Assembly (NCBI GenBank): GCA_944321865.1 | Contig: CALUMZ010000005.1 | Coordinates: 1-64,000 of the forward strand | Source: an uncultured Muribaculaceae bacterium | GTDB taxonomy: Bacteria; Bacteroidota; Bacteroidia; Bacteroidales; Muribaculaceae | Direction: 5' to 3' | Length of the DNA stretch: 64,000 bases | Part shown: in pieces, positions 26,253 through 35,631 of the stretch | How the letters are laid out: each line of letters opens with the position of its first letter | Position numbering within the stretch: the first letter of the stretch is position 1 | The notes under the pieces: model-generated | Told to the model about the DNA's origin: nothing | Seen by the model: only the letters and a program-made list of their open reading frames with translations | The model's database searches: none | Program-made: the position numbers and the translations under genes

Positions 26253-27334
26253 CTACAACTGCTTGCTCATCCGCTTGCAAACAGTGTCCTTAACCCAAGC
26301 AATGGCAAACGAGCCTGCAAACAATATCGGCACTATTACAAAAAAGTAGATGCCAAATTGCGACTGGTCAACGAAATAGTGTTCCAAGAAATATGGATAC
26401 ACAAGCCTGTCCATCATGTAACAGCACAGATACATGTCGAGCGACAGCACCGACACCTTCATCAACGCAGCCCGCAGCCACGGCGAGCCGAAATTCGCCT
26501 TGTACAGCAACAGGAACACCGCCACGGCTATAACCGTTCCCGTCACGCCAGCAAAACCTCCCGTGGGAGAAATCATGGTGTGGTTGCTCACAAACAGCGC
26601 ATTGAATGTGGGATTTATGATGCACAACAGCACTATGACGGCCACCAATTTCCATTTTGCCGGTTGCGGGCTGTACTCCCGCACATAGCTGCCGGCGAAG
26701 AAAAACATGAGCGGATAAATCTTTATCCAAAAGCCCGGGACAAGGTGAAGCCCGTAACGGTTCAACAAGTCGGGCAGGGCGGTCATCAGGTAAAGCGTCA
26801 GTAGCAGCACATGTTTTTGCCTCCGTGTGGGTATCGCCTTGTAAAGCATGTTAAGAAACGGGGTGAGCAGAAACAGCCCTATCCACATCTCAATATACCA
26901 CCCGTAAGGAATGGCCGAAAAATCAAGCACTTTCAATCCCCATTGCAGCCACGACAGCTGCTCCTCATGCAAATAATACCGGCGGAACAGTATTGTGACA
27001 ATCGAAAAGAGCAGATATGCAAACAGCACCCTGACGCAACCGCGGTAATACTTGCGCGACACCGTCTTATTGGCGTTCAGGTACCCCCGTGAGCATTATG
27101 AACAACGGCACCCCGGTGGCAAACAACGGATTCGCCGACCCTTGAATAAACATCGACACTCCCTCAAATATGGTTTGCCGAAATGGAGTGTTAAGCGAAA
27201 TAAAGTGTCCGCTTATCACAAACAAAATCGCCAACGTGCGCACAAGGTCAAGCCCTACAGCCCTATTTTGGCACGACTTTTGCCCCCCCCCGATTAGGTT
27301 TTTGAGAGGCTGTAACTGCTGCTTCTAAATCCAT
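26253..27334 (-). pseudogene. Acyltransferase-3 family membrane protein, out of frame at a poly-G tract (phase-OFF or decayed)
   Basis: The ATG at 27334 opens MDLEAAVTASQKPNRGG and enters a G9 tract (27291-27283) that throws it into a stop after about 23 codons. With eight G the frame continues as a typical acyltransferase-3 N-terminus (VGLDLVRTLAILFVISGHF, GVPLFIMLTG). A second +1 shift lies in a G5 run (27088-27084), after which the frame resumes as YLNANKTVSRKYYRGC and runs to 26253 with about eight membrane helices. Without both shifts the product would be about 360 aa, the usual size for O-acyltransferases of surface glycans. Confidence 0.8.
27283..27291 (-). repeat. Homopolymer G9 tract in acyltransferase gene
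   Basis: Nine consecutive C on the plus strand lie about 14 codons into the acyltransferase gene. Length nine gives an early stop; length eight opens the downstream membrane domain. It is the longest G/C homopolymer I see in the window. Confidence 0.8.
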
Positions 27335-27355
27335 TTCTAAGTTATTATATTACAA

Positions 27356-28519
27356 CTATTTATTTGTTATTACCTTTTCAAACAGCCGCTCCCACTGCCC
27401 GTACACGGCCTCCGACGAGTAGCAGCGGCGGAGCTTGTCGTGCGCACGGCGGCCGAGTTCGGCAACCGTCGGGCGGTCGTTCCACAGCTCCACCACGCGG
27501 CGTTCCAGCTCGTCGGTGTCGCCGGGCGAGAACAGCCGCCCTATGGTAGCATCGTCGCGCCCTATTATCTCGCTGAATCCGCCATGATCGGGACCAATGG
27601 TGGGCTTGCCATATTGCGCTGCCTCGAGTATCGACATCGGAAACCCTTCATACCACCGGCTCGCCATCACGAAGAATGCCGCTCTGCGGTAAAAGTTCTC
27701 CAAGTCGGCACCCGACAAGTAACCCGTCAATTGGCAATTGGCGGGAACATTCTCTGTCAACTCCTTGTCGCGCACCTCGCCCGCCAACTTAAAGGTGATT
27801 TCGGGGTGGCGGCGGGCAACCTCCATTATCATGTCGATGCCCTTCTCCCGGCTCAACCTGCCGCAATAGGCCACATAGTTGCCGACGGGGGCAACCTCGG
27901 TCTGCACCGAGTCCATAAAATTGGGAATCACGCAAATACGGTCGGCCGGGAAACCGGCTTCCATCAGTTTCCGCCGCTGGAAATCGGTGATGCAGGCGTA
28001 GGCCGTCACATTGCGGCGATATGCCCCGGTAACCCGCGCCACGGCATTGCGCAACGCATATCCCGTCGACTTCAGCAACGAATGCTCGCAATTATACCGC
28101 ACGCAACCCCATTCGTTGCCACGCCTAAGGCACAACTCGCACGGCCTCCCGTCGCGCATAAACAGTCCCGTGGGACAAATCAGGCGGAAGTTGTGGACGG
28201 TCATCACCACCGGCACTCCCACCTTGCGGCATTCACGCAGGGCCGCCGGACTGATGAAAGGATAAAGATTGTGCACATTCACCACGTCGGGACGCTCGCG
28301 GCGCAACGCCTCGCGCATTCCGCGCACCCCGCGTGGCGAATACACGCCTGCCACGAAGCCATGCACCCGCCCCATGAAACTCTCGCGGCTTCCCTCCGAA
28401 GTGAGCCTGTAAAAAACCACCTCATGCCCATGCGCACGGAGCATCGCCGCCATCTTGTCGACCACGGCCTCCTCCCCGCTATATTTCCCATAGTCGTTAT
28501 GTACAATCAAAACCTTCAT
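27356..28519 (-). CDS. GT4-family glycosyltransferase
   Basis: A 387-residue GT-B enzyme. The N-terminal domain has VLIVHNDYGKYSGEEAVVDKMA and VNVHNLYPFISPAAL; the C-terminal nucleotide-sugar domain has YCGRLSREKGIDMIMEVA and the EX7E-type GFPMSILEAAQYGKPTIGPD. Retaining transfer of one sugar of the surface glycan is expected; donor and acceptor are unknown. A dispersed element and A/T repeats separate it from the YdcF-like gene upstream. Confidence 0.9.
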   Translation of the reverse strand: MKVLIVHNDYGKYSGEEAVVDKMAAMLRAHGHEVVFYRLTSEGSRESFMGRVHGFVAGVYSPRGVRGMREALRRERPDVVNVHNLYPFISPAALRECRKVGVPVVMTVHNFRLICPTGLFMRDGRPCELCLRRGNEWGCVRYNCEHSLLKSTGYALRNAVARVTGAYRRNVTAYACITDFQRRKLMEAGFPADRICVIPNFMDSVQTEVAPVGNYVAYCGRLSREKGIDMIMEVARRHPEITFKLAGEVRDKELTENVPANCQLTGYLSGADLENFYRRAAFFVMASRWYEGFPMSILEAAQYGKPTIGPDHGGFSEIIGRDDATIGRLFSPGDTDELERRVVELWNDRPTVAELGRRAHDKLRRCYSSEAVYGQWERLFEKVITNK

Positions 28520-28602
28520 ACCTTATCAATTGATAATTGATAATTACAATAAGCTTACAACTCGCTAAATATCAACACATTATATCAATATCGATATCGA
28601 TT

Positions 28603-28775
28603 GTAGGGGGTGTATCAAAATGCGATTTTTTCAGGTGTAGAGACGTGGCGTGCCGCGTCTCCATGACATCAATGACGCATAAAACACTCAATATCAATCC
28701 TTTTACTCAACTCAGTTGTAGAGACGCAAAATTTTGCGTCTCTACCGCCACATTGGAATGATAATTTTGATGCAC
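28603..28775. repeat. Dispersed palindromic element, near-complete copy inside the polysaccharide operon
   Basis: It runs from GTAGGGGGTGTATCAAAA to TTTTGATGCACA. Inside are TGCGATTTTTTCAGGT, a GC-core palindrome (arms GTAGAGACG/CGTCTC), an A/T-rich spacer and the 28-bp AAAATTTT-core palindrome (28718-28745). It fills most of the 335-bp gap at 28520-28854; the rest holds short TCAATTGTCAATT-like repeats (28817-28852) and no gene. Confidence 0.85.
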
Positions 28776-28854
28776 ACACCCCGCCACATTGAACGGGAGG
28801 GCTGCGTAGCTGCCCCTTTTAATTGTTAATTGACAATTGTCAACTGTCAATTGC

Positions 28855-29634
28855 TTAAACGTATCCCATGATGCGGTAGGCAATGTCGCCTATCCACTCA
28901 TTCATTACGATTTCCCATTCCAATGCGGCACCCCAATCGGGGTAAAACGCCCTGTGGTTAAGGCGTGACGGGCATTCCAGAATATTCACGGCCATGACAT
29001 CGGGCCGCAATCCCACCTTCGCGAAGCACTTCGCGCTCCGCTCCATGTGTGTGGCCGAAGTAATCAGCAGGCAATCCCGGTCGGAGATTCCCATTTGGGA
29101 CAGGATTTCACACGTGTTAACGGCGTTTTGCCTTGTGTTTGTCGCCCGTTGCTCCAATATAAAGGCTTCTCGCGGCACACCCATCTGCTCCATGTATGCC
29201 AAAAACAATCCGGCCGTAGTGCTACCATCTTCCTGCACAATTGATGTAGCGTCGCCGGTAATCAGCACACGGTCCGCAATTCCGGCCTTGTACAATCTCA
29301 CGGCTTCCCACAGCCGGTCGGCACGATCTTCTTCATACACCAATTGTCCCGTCTCCTCGTTCATGTGCCCGAAACCGCCCATCACTATCGCCACCCGGTA
29401 ATGCTTGCCTGCCGGCACTGCGGCACATGCCGCATACTGCCGCGCCATGCGATACTGCACATAATCGACAAGCGGATTGTTGGTAAACACCACAAACACC
29501 CCGGCAGCCACTCCGAGCAGCGTATACTTAACCTTTTTATGCTTTTCAAAATAAAATGTCACCAACAAGATGAGCATCCAACTCACCGGTGACACCACAA
29601 AGAACCTCAACAGCTTCGACAACTCAAAAAACAT
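28855..29634 (-). CDS. SanA/YdcF/ElyC-family (DUF218) membrane protein
   Basis: A 259-residue protein with two N-terminal hydrophobic segments (FFVVSPVSWMLILLVTFYF and LLGVAAGVFVVFTNNPLV) and a DUF218 domain: YRVAIVMGGFG, LITGDATSIVQEDGSTTAG, EQRATNTRQNAVNTCEIL and LLITSATHMERSAKCF. Family members are envelope proteins linked to barrier function or to carriers such as undecaprenyl-phosphate-linked glycans. It sits inside the polysaccharide operon. The ATG at 29634 is preferred over one three codons earlier. Confidence 0.85.
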   Translation of the reverse strand: MFFELSKLLRFFVVSPVSWMLILLVTFYFEKHKKVKYTLLGVAAGVFVVFTNNPLVDYVQYRMARQYAACAAVPAGKHYRVAIVMGGFGHMNEETGQLVYEEDRADRLWEAVRLYKAGIADRVLITGDATSIVQEDGSTTAGLFLAYMEQMGVPREAFILEQRATNTRQNAVNTCEILSQMGISDRDCLLITSATHMERSAKCFAKVGLRPDVMAVNILECPSRLNHRAFYPDWGAALEWEIVMNEWIGDIAYRIMGYV

Positions 29635-29676
29635 AACAACCACACTACCCCAACCTACACTTAAAGCACTTGTGTA

Positions 29677-30174
29677 CTATCCAAGCAATTTATACTTTGG
29701 GTCGTGCGTATTCCCTATTTTATGCGCAGGATTCCCGACAACTATTGCATAATCTTCAATCGTCCCCTTTACCACCGCTCCAGCACCAATGATGCAATAT
29801 TTGCCTATCCGGGTGCCAGGTAGCACAATGGCTCCGGCACCGATAAAACTATGCTCGCCTATTTCAACTGCCTTGAATGCAATACTGTCATACTTACTTT
29901 CATCGACCGATGCACCTATGGCATCCAACCTGACCAAGAACGACCAATCATGAGAAAGTATGACTACTTTGGTAGAAATAACTACCCCTCCCCGAAGTGT
30001 TAATTTCCCTGAAGCGTCAAGATGCGCCGTGTAGTCGATATATGAAGGTTTTCCCGTGAATACAACCCCTTGAGTTTCATGAGCCTTTTGTATCAGCCTC
30101 ATATATAACTTATTGCTCAACATACGGCAACAAAAAGCCGTTATTTTCAACACATAAAACAGTAACCTATTCAT
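29677..30174 (-). CDS. Hexapeptide-repeat acyltransferase (WcaF/NodL-like)
   Basis: A left-handed beta-helix acetyltransferase of 165 aa. Hexapeptide repeats are visible in [20 protein letters not shown] and [33 protein letters not shown], and the C-terminus has the usual [10 protein letters not shown]. The ATG at 30174 overlaps the end of the GT2 gene by 8 bp, indicating tight coupling. It probably O-acetylates a glycan residue. Confidence 0.85.
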   Translation of the reverse strand: MNRLLFYVLKITAFCCRMLSNKLYMRLIQKAHETQGVVFTGKPSYIDYTAHLDASGKLTLRGGVVISTKVVILSHDWSFLVRLDAIGASVDESKYDSIAFKAVEIGEHSFIGAGAIVLPGTRIGKYCIIGAGAVVKGTIEDYAIVVGNPAHKIGNTHDPKYKLLG

Positions 30175-31105
30175 TGCCATATCTTTTAATAATCGACACT
30201 CTAAGTTTATCGGGCAACACCGCCAGCACAGCAAATGGCATCACTTTATAGTTCAGCGGATTGTACCAAAGCGATTTCGCCACCTCGCACAATGTTTCTA
30301 CCCGCTCGCCAAAACGGACAGCCACCGAAGCCCGCATCTTGTGCCAATGCGAAATGTATCGTTTCATCCCATGCGTGCACTTCTCACCCTTGTGAGCGCG
30401 ATACAGCGACAGCAATTGCCGCCCCACGGGATCGCCCTCGTCTTGACGTCGCGGAGGCATGTTGGCATAGTCATACCCCTCTCCAAGGCCATACACGGCA
30501 CCAATCTTATTGTTAAATGCAATTTGTCCTGCTACGGCAAGCCGTGCCCACGTGAGCAAGTCCTCACCCGAGCGCACTCCCACGGGGAAGCCGCCAACGG
30601 CTTGCACGGCCTGCTTGCGCACCATCACGGCCGAAGTCCACAACGGTGGGTGCGAGCAGCACGCCACCTCAAAATAATTACTCAGCATTCCGTCCTCCCC
30701 GGCAAACGGCAGTTTGCGCAGTATCGTGGGCGTAACTTTACCATCAGATCCATGAAACTCATAGTTACAAGCATACACCGTACAATCAGGGTACTTCTTA
30801 TATAAATTGTATTGAGTTTCAAGATAAGTTGGTTTCCACTCGTCGTCTGCATCAAGAAAAGCAATGAGGTCATAACGGGCCTCGGCAATCCCGCGGTTGC
30901 GGGCAGCCGACACACCGGCATTCAGCTGGCTGACGAGCCTGATGCGCTCGTCATGTACACTGCACGCCTCATCGGCCGAGCCGTCGGTCGAGCCGTCGTC
31001 CACAATAACCACCTCAAACCGGTCGAACGTCTGCCCCAGCACCGAACGCAACGTATGCGCCACCTGCCCCGCCTTGTTATAAAGCGGAATCACCACAGAA
31101 ATCAT
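30167..31105 (-). CDS. GT2-family glycosyltransferase
   Basis: A 312-residue GT-A enzyme with [25 protein letters not shown], the DDGSTDGS nucleotide site, [10 protein letters not shown], and the DxD region [15 protein letters not shown]. It is an inverting transferase of the surface-glycan operon, closely followed by the acetyltransferase gene. Donor sugar unknown. Confidence 0.92.
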   Translation of the reverse strand: MISVVIPLYNKAGQVAHTLRSVLGQTFDRFEVVIVDDGSTDGSADEACSVHDERIRLVSQLNAGVSAARNRGIAEARYDLIAFLDADDEWKPTYLETQYNLYKKYPDCTVYACNYEFHGSDGKVTPTILRKLPFAGEDGMLSNYFEVACCSHPPLWTSAVMVRKQAVQAVGGFPVGVRSGEDLLTWARLAVAGQIAFNNKIGAVYGLGEGYDYANMPPRRQDEGDPVGRQLLSLYRAHKGEKCTHGMKRYISHWHKMRASVAVRFGERVETLCEVAKSLWYNPLNYKVMPFAVLAVLPDKLRVSIIKRYGNE

Positions 31106-31108
31106 AGC

Positions 31109-32065
31109 CTATTTAAACTGTTTTATTATAGCTTCAAAGACCTGCTTTACGGCCATGCCTTTCACCAACCGTTTAATCGTTTTGAATTTCTTTTTCAATG
31201 CTGCTATCAGCTGTCTGCGATAACCGTGCTTGAACAATAAATCCATGAAATGCACTTCGCGTTGTCCGACAGAGAAAAAACCATATTTGTTTATAAAGAA
31301 TTTATCAGGGACAGTGTTCCAGTCAGGTAAAGTCCAAAATACCGTCTGCTTTGCTACCACATAATGGAAAAAAATCCATTCTTCATTTTCTGCATAAACG
31401 CAACCATGGTCAAATATCACCAATCCCGGACGTTTTTCATATCCTATATAGCTTTTATTGTACAATTTAACATCAGTCAACCTCAGCACTAAATCACTAA
31501 AACTCTGCAATTTACCCCCCCCAATTATCTCATTTATGCGCAAATACTCGTCAAATGCGAAATGGCGTGAGTCTTGAAAGATATATTCCCATCCATTTGC
31601 ATGTTGATACAACCTTAATATCTCCGGAACATTCCTGAATACAGTCAATGCTCCCGACATATATTCTGTTGTAATCGTAAAAATATCAGAACTTTTCTTA
31701 ACTTTCTCTGTAAAAAAATGGTTTATACGGCCAAATATTAAATCTATGTCACAATACCCCACATAGCAATAACCGGTCATATAATCTTCCAATATATGCG
31801 GCCAAGCAGGTTTCAAATCACATAATTTATAGCCAGAACTGATATTGATCTCTATGCCGCATTTCTTTGTGGCCAAATCATTAAATTTCTGCCAAGTAAA
31901 CGGTACGTTATGCACGTTGGCAGGCAGTTGTAGCTTCGCCGAATCCCAATCAGTAAAAAACCAGAAATCAACGTTGCCATTATATTCGCAGCCCTTAAGA
32001 AACAAATTAATAAAAGACGGTATAGGTCCGAAATAAACCACCAATAACGCTGTGTCCTTTTTCAT
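31109..32065 (-). CDS. DUF6625-like glycosyltransferase-type protein with an in-frame G8 tract
   Basis: The 318-residue product starts VVYFGPIPSFINLFLKGCEYN and has DFWFFTDWD, the CDLKPAWPHILEDYM segment and a DxD-like YCDIDLIFG, matching a glycosyltransferase-like family often found in polysaccharide loci. A G8 tract (31522-31515) codes EIIGGGK near residue 185, and the present length is in frame. The gene is clearly more A/T-rich than the central metabolic genes. The sugar transferred is unknown. Confidence 0.75.
   Translation of the reverse strand: MKKDTALLVVYFGPIPSFINLFLKGCEYNGNVDFWFFTDWDSAKLQLPANVHNVPFTWQKFNDLATKKCGIEINISSGYKLCDLKPAWPHILEDYMTGYCYVGYCDIDLIFGRINHFFTEKVKKSSDIFTITTEYMSGALTVFRNVPEILRLYQHANGWEYIFQDSRHFAFDEYLRINEIIGGGKLQSFSDLVLRLTDVKLYNKSYIGYEKRPGLVIFDHGCVYAENEEWIFFHYVVAKQTVFWTLPDWNTVPDKFFINKYGFFSVGQREVHFMDLLFKHGYRRQLIAALKKKFKTIKRLVKGMAVKQVFEAIIKQFK
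31515..31522 (-). repeat. Homopolymer G8 tract in the DUF6625-like gene (in frame)
   Basis: Eight C on the plus strand read as GGG-GGG-GGT on the coding strand with the frame intact. A change of one base would remove the C-terminal 130 residues. Confidence 0.75.
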
Positions 32066-32091
32066 ATCATTGTCATTGCTTTATATTATCA

Positions 32092-33393
32092 CTACTGCCT
32101 ACATTGGTGCAAATCAATAGCTTTCAAGAATATTCCTATAAATATGAATGGAATCACAAAACATTGCTGCGAATAAGAAACGACATTGTCAAACGACATT
32201 GAGAAAAAGGCACCAGCACAACTTCCTACAGCCATTGCGCCCGACAGCCTCACGAAACTGTTTTTTGGTCTTATCCACGCATGCACAATTACCTTCATTA
32301 TCACCGACAAGGCAAACAGCCCGAATAAGGCTATGCCCACGATTCCCATGTCACACAAGATTTCAACATAGTCACTGTGTATGAGCTTTACAACAAATTT
32401 GTTTTTGGTATATTCTACCGACTCACCAAGCCCGGCTCCTGTTATTGGGTTGGGCTCGAAAAAGCGCGACATGTTAGCGTCCCATATAGCTTCACGTCCG
32501 TTCGACTGGATATTGTCAAAGCTCATCGAAGACACACTCATTGTCGATATGGTTTGGCTGTCGTCCATGAACATCTTCTCATGCACTTCAGGGATAAAAA
32601 ACACAGCCGACACAGCCAACAATGCTATGCCAAACAGCCATGGCACAGCTTTCAACTTGTAATAAAAGAAAAAGAAGAACGACGAAGCAAGAAATATCCC
32701 ACCAATTCCCGTCCGCACAACTTCGAGCACTGTTGACAGTGCAAGCCATGCAGCCGCAACGAGCCATATTCTCTTTCGGTATATCACAAACAATGCCAAT
32801 GGGGCAACAAACAATGCTGAAAAGAAGTCAGCCAACGACGCATAAGCAATAAACAAGCCTCCCGACCCGAAACACAATGCGCCATACAGCCCCGGAAAGA
32901 ATTTTGCACTTACTCCGCCTATCAACAATGCATATATTATGGCAATCCACGTTACCTTTTTAAACAAAAACAGAAAGTCAGCCTCGTCATTTATCGCACT
33001 GTAACCCAACCATAAGTACAAAAGCGGCAATGCGTATTTTATAAACATCATCAGCCCTTGGAACTTCACCGATGAGCAAAACAATGAATACACGGCCCAC
33101 GCAAGAAACAGCATGTAACAGACAACAATCACATCAACTTTCACCTTGAATCGTGTAAATGCCAATAATAGCATCAACACTATCCAAAACGCATATTTCA
33201 CAAGCGACAACGGACCCAAAAAAATCATTGCCGTTGCAAAACAGAATATCAGGAAATGCAAGTTTCGGTCAAGCAAACAGTATACACCGCTATCAACAGG
33301 ATGCTTTACTACCGTCAAATTGCACCCGGTATAAATCTTAATGGCATATATGGCAATTATGACTGCGACTATTATGTTAAGCAACAACACCAT
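32092..33393 (-). CDS. wzy: O-antigen/capsule polymerase (Wzy-like) membrane protein
   Basis: This 433-residue protein has about 11 hydrophobic helices, a large extracytoplasmic loop near residues 270-330 (EVHEKMFMDDSQTISTMS) and the O-antigen ligase/polymerase motif region NPITGAGLGESVEYTKNKF, followed by HSDYVEILCDMGIVGI. That pattern is typical of Wzy or WaaL proteins, and the capsule context favours polymerase. It would polymerise lipid-linked repeat units on the periplasmic face. Confidence 0.85.
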   Translation of the reverse strand: MVLLLNIIVAVIIAIYAIKIYTGCNLTVVKHPVDSGVYCLLDRNLHFLIFCFATAMIFLGPLSLVKYAFWIVLMLLLAFTRFKVKVDVIVVCYMLFLAWAVYSLFCSSVKFQGLMMFIKYALPLLYLWLGYSAINDEADFLFLFKKVTWIAIIYALLIGGVSAKFFPGLYGALCFGSGGLFIAYASLADFFSALFVAPLALFVIYRKRIWLVAAAWLALSTVLEVVRTGIGGIFLASSFFFFFYYKLKAVPWLFGIALLAVSAVFFIPEVHEKMFMDDSQTISTMSVSSMSFDNIQSNGREAIWDANMSRFFEPNPITGAGLGESVEYTKNKFVVKLIHSDYVEILCDMGIVGIALFGLFALSVIMKVIVHAWIRPKNSFVRLSGAMAVGSCAGAFFSMSFDNVVSYSQQCFVIPFIFIGIFLKAIDLHQCRQ

Positions 33394-33394
33394 T

Positions 33395-34516
33395 TTATGA
33401 CAACTTGCTATATAAATCCTTAATCAAACAGTTGTATTTTTCCACCGAAAATACAGTTATATAATTCATGGCATTACGGCTCATTCGAGACAATTCTCGA
33501 CTATTGCCAACCAACAGACCGATTTTGGCAGCCATATCCGCCACCGACTCGGGCTTGTGCAGCAAGCCCACTTCCCCGTCGCGCACTACTTCGGGCAGGC
33601 CACCGGTATCGGCAGCCACCACCACGCAACCTCGGGCCATGCCCTCAATGGCAGTCAGCCCGAAGCCCTCGCTGCGCGACGGCATCAGCAAGATGTCGAT
33701 TTGGTCGTAATACCCTTGTAATGCGCTTTGCTCTTGCCGCCCGGCAAATTCTACAGCTTCCTCAACCCCGGCATCACGAGCTTGTTGCCCCATCAGCTGA
33801 CGTTGCGAGCCGTCACCCACTACAAGCAACCTCGCATCGGCATGCTTTGCATGTACCTCTGCAAAAGCCGGCACCACCAAGTCCATCCCCTTGATAGGCT
33901 CCAACCGACTTACTACACCTATGGTTAACGGTCTGTCAAAATTCTTAACTCGGTTGGAAATAGTTATATAGGGAGGCAAATTATTATATATCGTGAAGTG
34001 GTTGCCACGACGCGACAACTTAATATCCGGTGAATACAATTGCGAAGTACCGAAAAACGACTTCTCGGCTCGCAATGTGATGCACTGAAACGCCGTCAAC
34101 AAGTGCCGCGACACAAAGTGCAAAAGCCGCAACGACGGATATATGTCGGCCGGCGTGTGGGCAGTCGCCACAATACGCTTCACTCCAAGCAGCCATAATA
34201 TAATAATCGGTATTGCTCCCGGTGCCATATACTGCACATGTGCCACATCGGGTCGCTCCGCTTTCAATATCCTGCGAAAACTTTTGTACAACAACGCAAC
34301 CGTGCCTTTAATGCCGACAGGCCTCTCTCCCTTCCGGCTCATCAGTATCACTTTGCTACCGGCTGTTTCATAGTTTTCTACCATGCCGGCATCATGCTCA
34401 AAATAGCACACCGTCACCACCTCATGCCCAGCAGCTACCAACGCCCGCACAAGGTTAAGCGTCTGTATTTCCGTTCCGCCCGTCATTAGGCACGGAATGC
34501 ACACCATCACCCTCAT
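33395..34516 (-). CDS. GT4-family glycosyltransferase
   Basis: A 373-residue GT-B enzyme: VMVCIPCLMTGGTEIQTLNLVRAL at the N-terminus, then IGVVSRLEPIKGMDLVVPAF, LLVVGDGSQRQ and the donor-site SRSEGFGLTAIEGMARGCVVVA. The ATG at 34516 overlaps the ATP-grasp gene stop, so the two are translationally coupled. Confidence 0.9.
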   Translation of the reverse strand: MRVMVCIPCLMTGGTEIQTLNLVRALVAAGHEVVTVCYFEHDAGMVENYETAGSKVILMSRKGERPVGIKGTVALLYKSFRRILKAERPDVAHVQYMAPGAIPIIILWLLGVKRIVATAHTPADIYPSLRLLHFVSRHLLTAFQCITLRAEKSFFGTSQLYSPDIKLSRRGNHFTIYNNLPPYITISNRVKNFDRPLTIGVVSRLEPIKGMDLVVPAFAEVHAKHADARLLVVGDGSQRQLMGQQARDAGVEEAVEFAGRQEQSALQGYYDQIDILLMPSRSEGFGLTAIEGMARGCVVVAADTGGLPEVVRDGEVGLLHKPESVADMAAKIGLLVGNSRELSRMSRNAMNYITVFSVEKYNCLIKDLYSKLS

Positions 34517-35631
34517 CACCTCACCAAATGCTTCAATTTGTCGATGTAATGCCCAAACGTCGGCATCACATCATGACGGTTGAAATTAATGAAACAACTT
34601 GTCCTGCAAAAATCCCTTACCCAAGTCAGCAAAGGAACTTTGCCGTTTTTTACATACAAGAAATCGAGGGCGTAATTCATCATGTATATTTTGCGCACCC
34701 GTTTCCGGTCAATCACAAAATCGGGATTCATATATAACGCATGCAGATTTGCCCCTGCCGTGGTGGCGGCCTGTGCCAATCCTTCATTGCGGAAGTTCAC
34801 CTCCATAAAATAATTCTTACTATCCTTATGAAGGAACTCCACGCTGAACGGACCGTAATATCCGGCGTGCTCAAGGAACATCTCCACGCCCTTTACATCA
34901 ATATCGAGGTCTTCTGTCGGAGTAAACACACCGTAAGCCCCGGCACCGACGAGCCACGGGTAATGCCTTATCTTACGCACGGCACCGGGAATATACACCT
35001 CGCTGTCGGTCCTGACACCGATGCAGTCAAGTTCATACTCCTTGTCGATAAATTCCTGCAATATGAAATCATCGCAATGACTTTCTTCATGCAAGGCATT
35101 CTCAACATCCTGCCTGTTGTGGCAAATGTGTATGTCGCTTTTCTCTCCACGGGTGCTGTTTTGCGGTTTTAAAAGAATGGGGTAATCTATACCGATGCCA
35201 TCAATGTTACCGGAACGGTGAAACGGCAACGATTTCGGAGGAATCAACCCGCACCGAGCTGCCAATCGGCACTGCTCGTCCTTGTTAAACAGCTTCCCGA
35301 TTTGCTTGCCACGTGCCGGAGTACGGAAATAAGGCGAAAGCGACGGCTCGTTTTTGTCAATAAACATCGCCGCCTCGTCGAAGCTGCAAATAATCGTCTG
35401 ACAGAACTCTCCGTTCTCCGCTTTAAGCTGCTCCAATATGGGGAAGCATTCTTCAATAGCAGTTATCCTGAAAACTTTTTTGTCCTTAAGATACTTGCTG
35501 CGCAATACATGGCAAAAATCATCATCGCTCTTGAGTATTAGGCACTGCTCCTGTCCTGCCATGCCAAGACTACGGATAATACTGAGGGTATTATTCGTTG
35601 AATCACCTATGACAATAGCCCTGTTTTTCAT
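34516..35631 (-). CDS. ATP-grasp family ligase
   Basis: A 371-residue ATP-grasp enzyme of the carbamoyl-phosphate-synthase-like group. Visible are the ATP-binding ILLKPQNSTRGEKSDI, LQEFIDKEYELDCIGV, and the metal-binding FSVEFLHKDSKNYFMEVNFRNEG. Such enzymes in polysaccharide loci may attach an amino acid or similar carboxylate to a sugar. It overlaps the PIG-L gene upstream by 4 bp. The substrate is unknown. Confidence 0.85.
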   Translation of the reverse strand: MKNRAIVIGDSTNNTLSIIRSLGMAGQEQCLILKSDDDFCHVLRSKYLKDKKVFRITAIEECFPILEQLKAENGEFCQTIICSFDEAAMFIDKNEPSLSPYFRTPARGKQIGKLFNKDEQCRLAARCGLIPPKSLPFHRSGNIDGIGIDYPILLKPQNSTRGEKSDIHICHNRQDVENALHEESHCDDFILQEFIDKEYELDCIGVRTDSEVYIPGAVRKIRHYPWLVGAGAYGVFTPTEDLDIDVKGVEMFLEHAGYYGPFSVEFLHKDSKNYFMEVNFRNEGLAQAATTAGANLHALYMNPDFVIDRKRVRKIYMMNYALDFLYVKNGKVPLLTWVRDFCRTSCFINFNRHDVMPTFGHYIDKLKHLVR

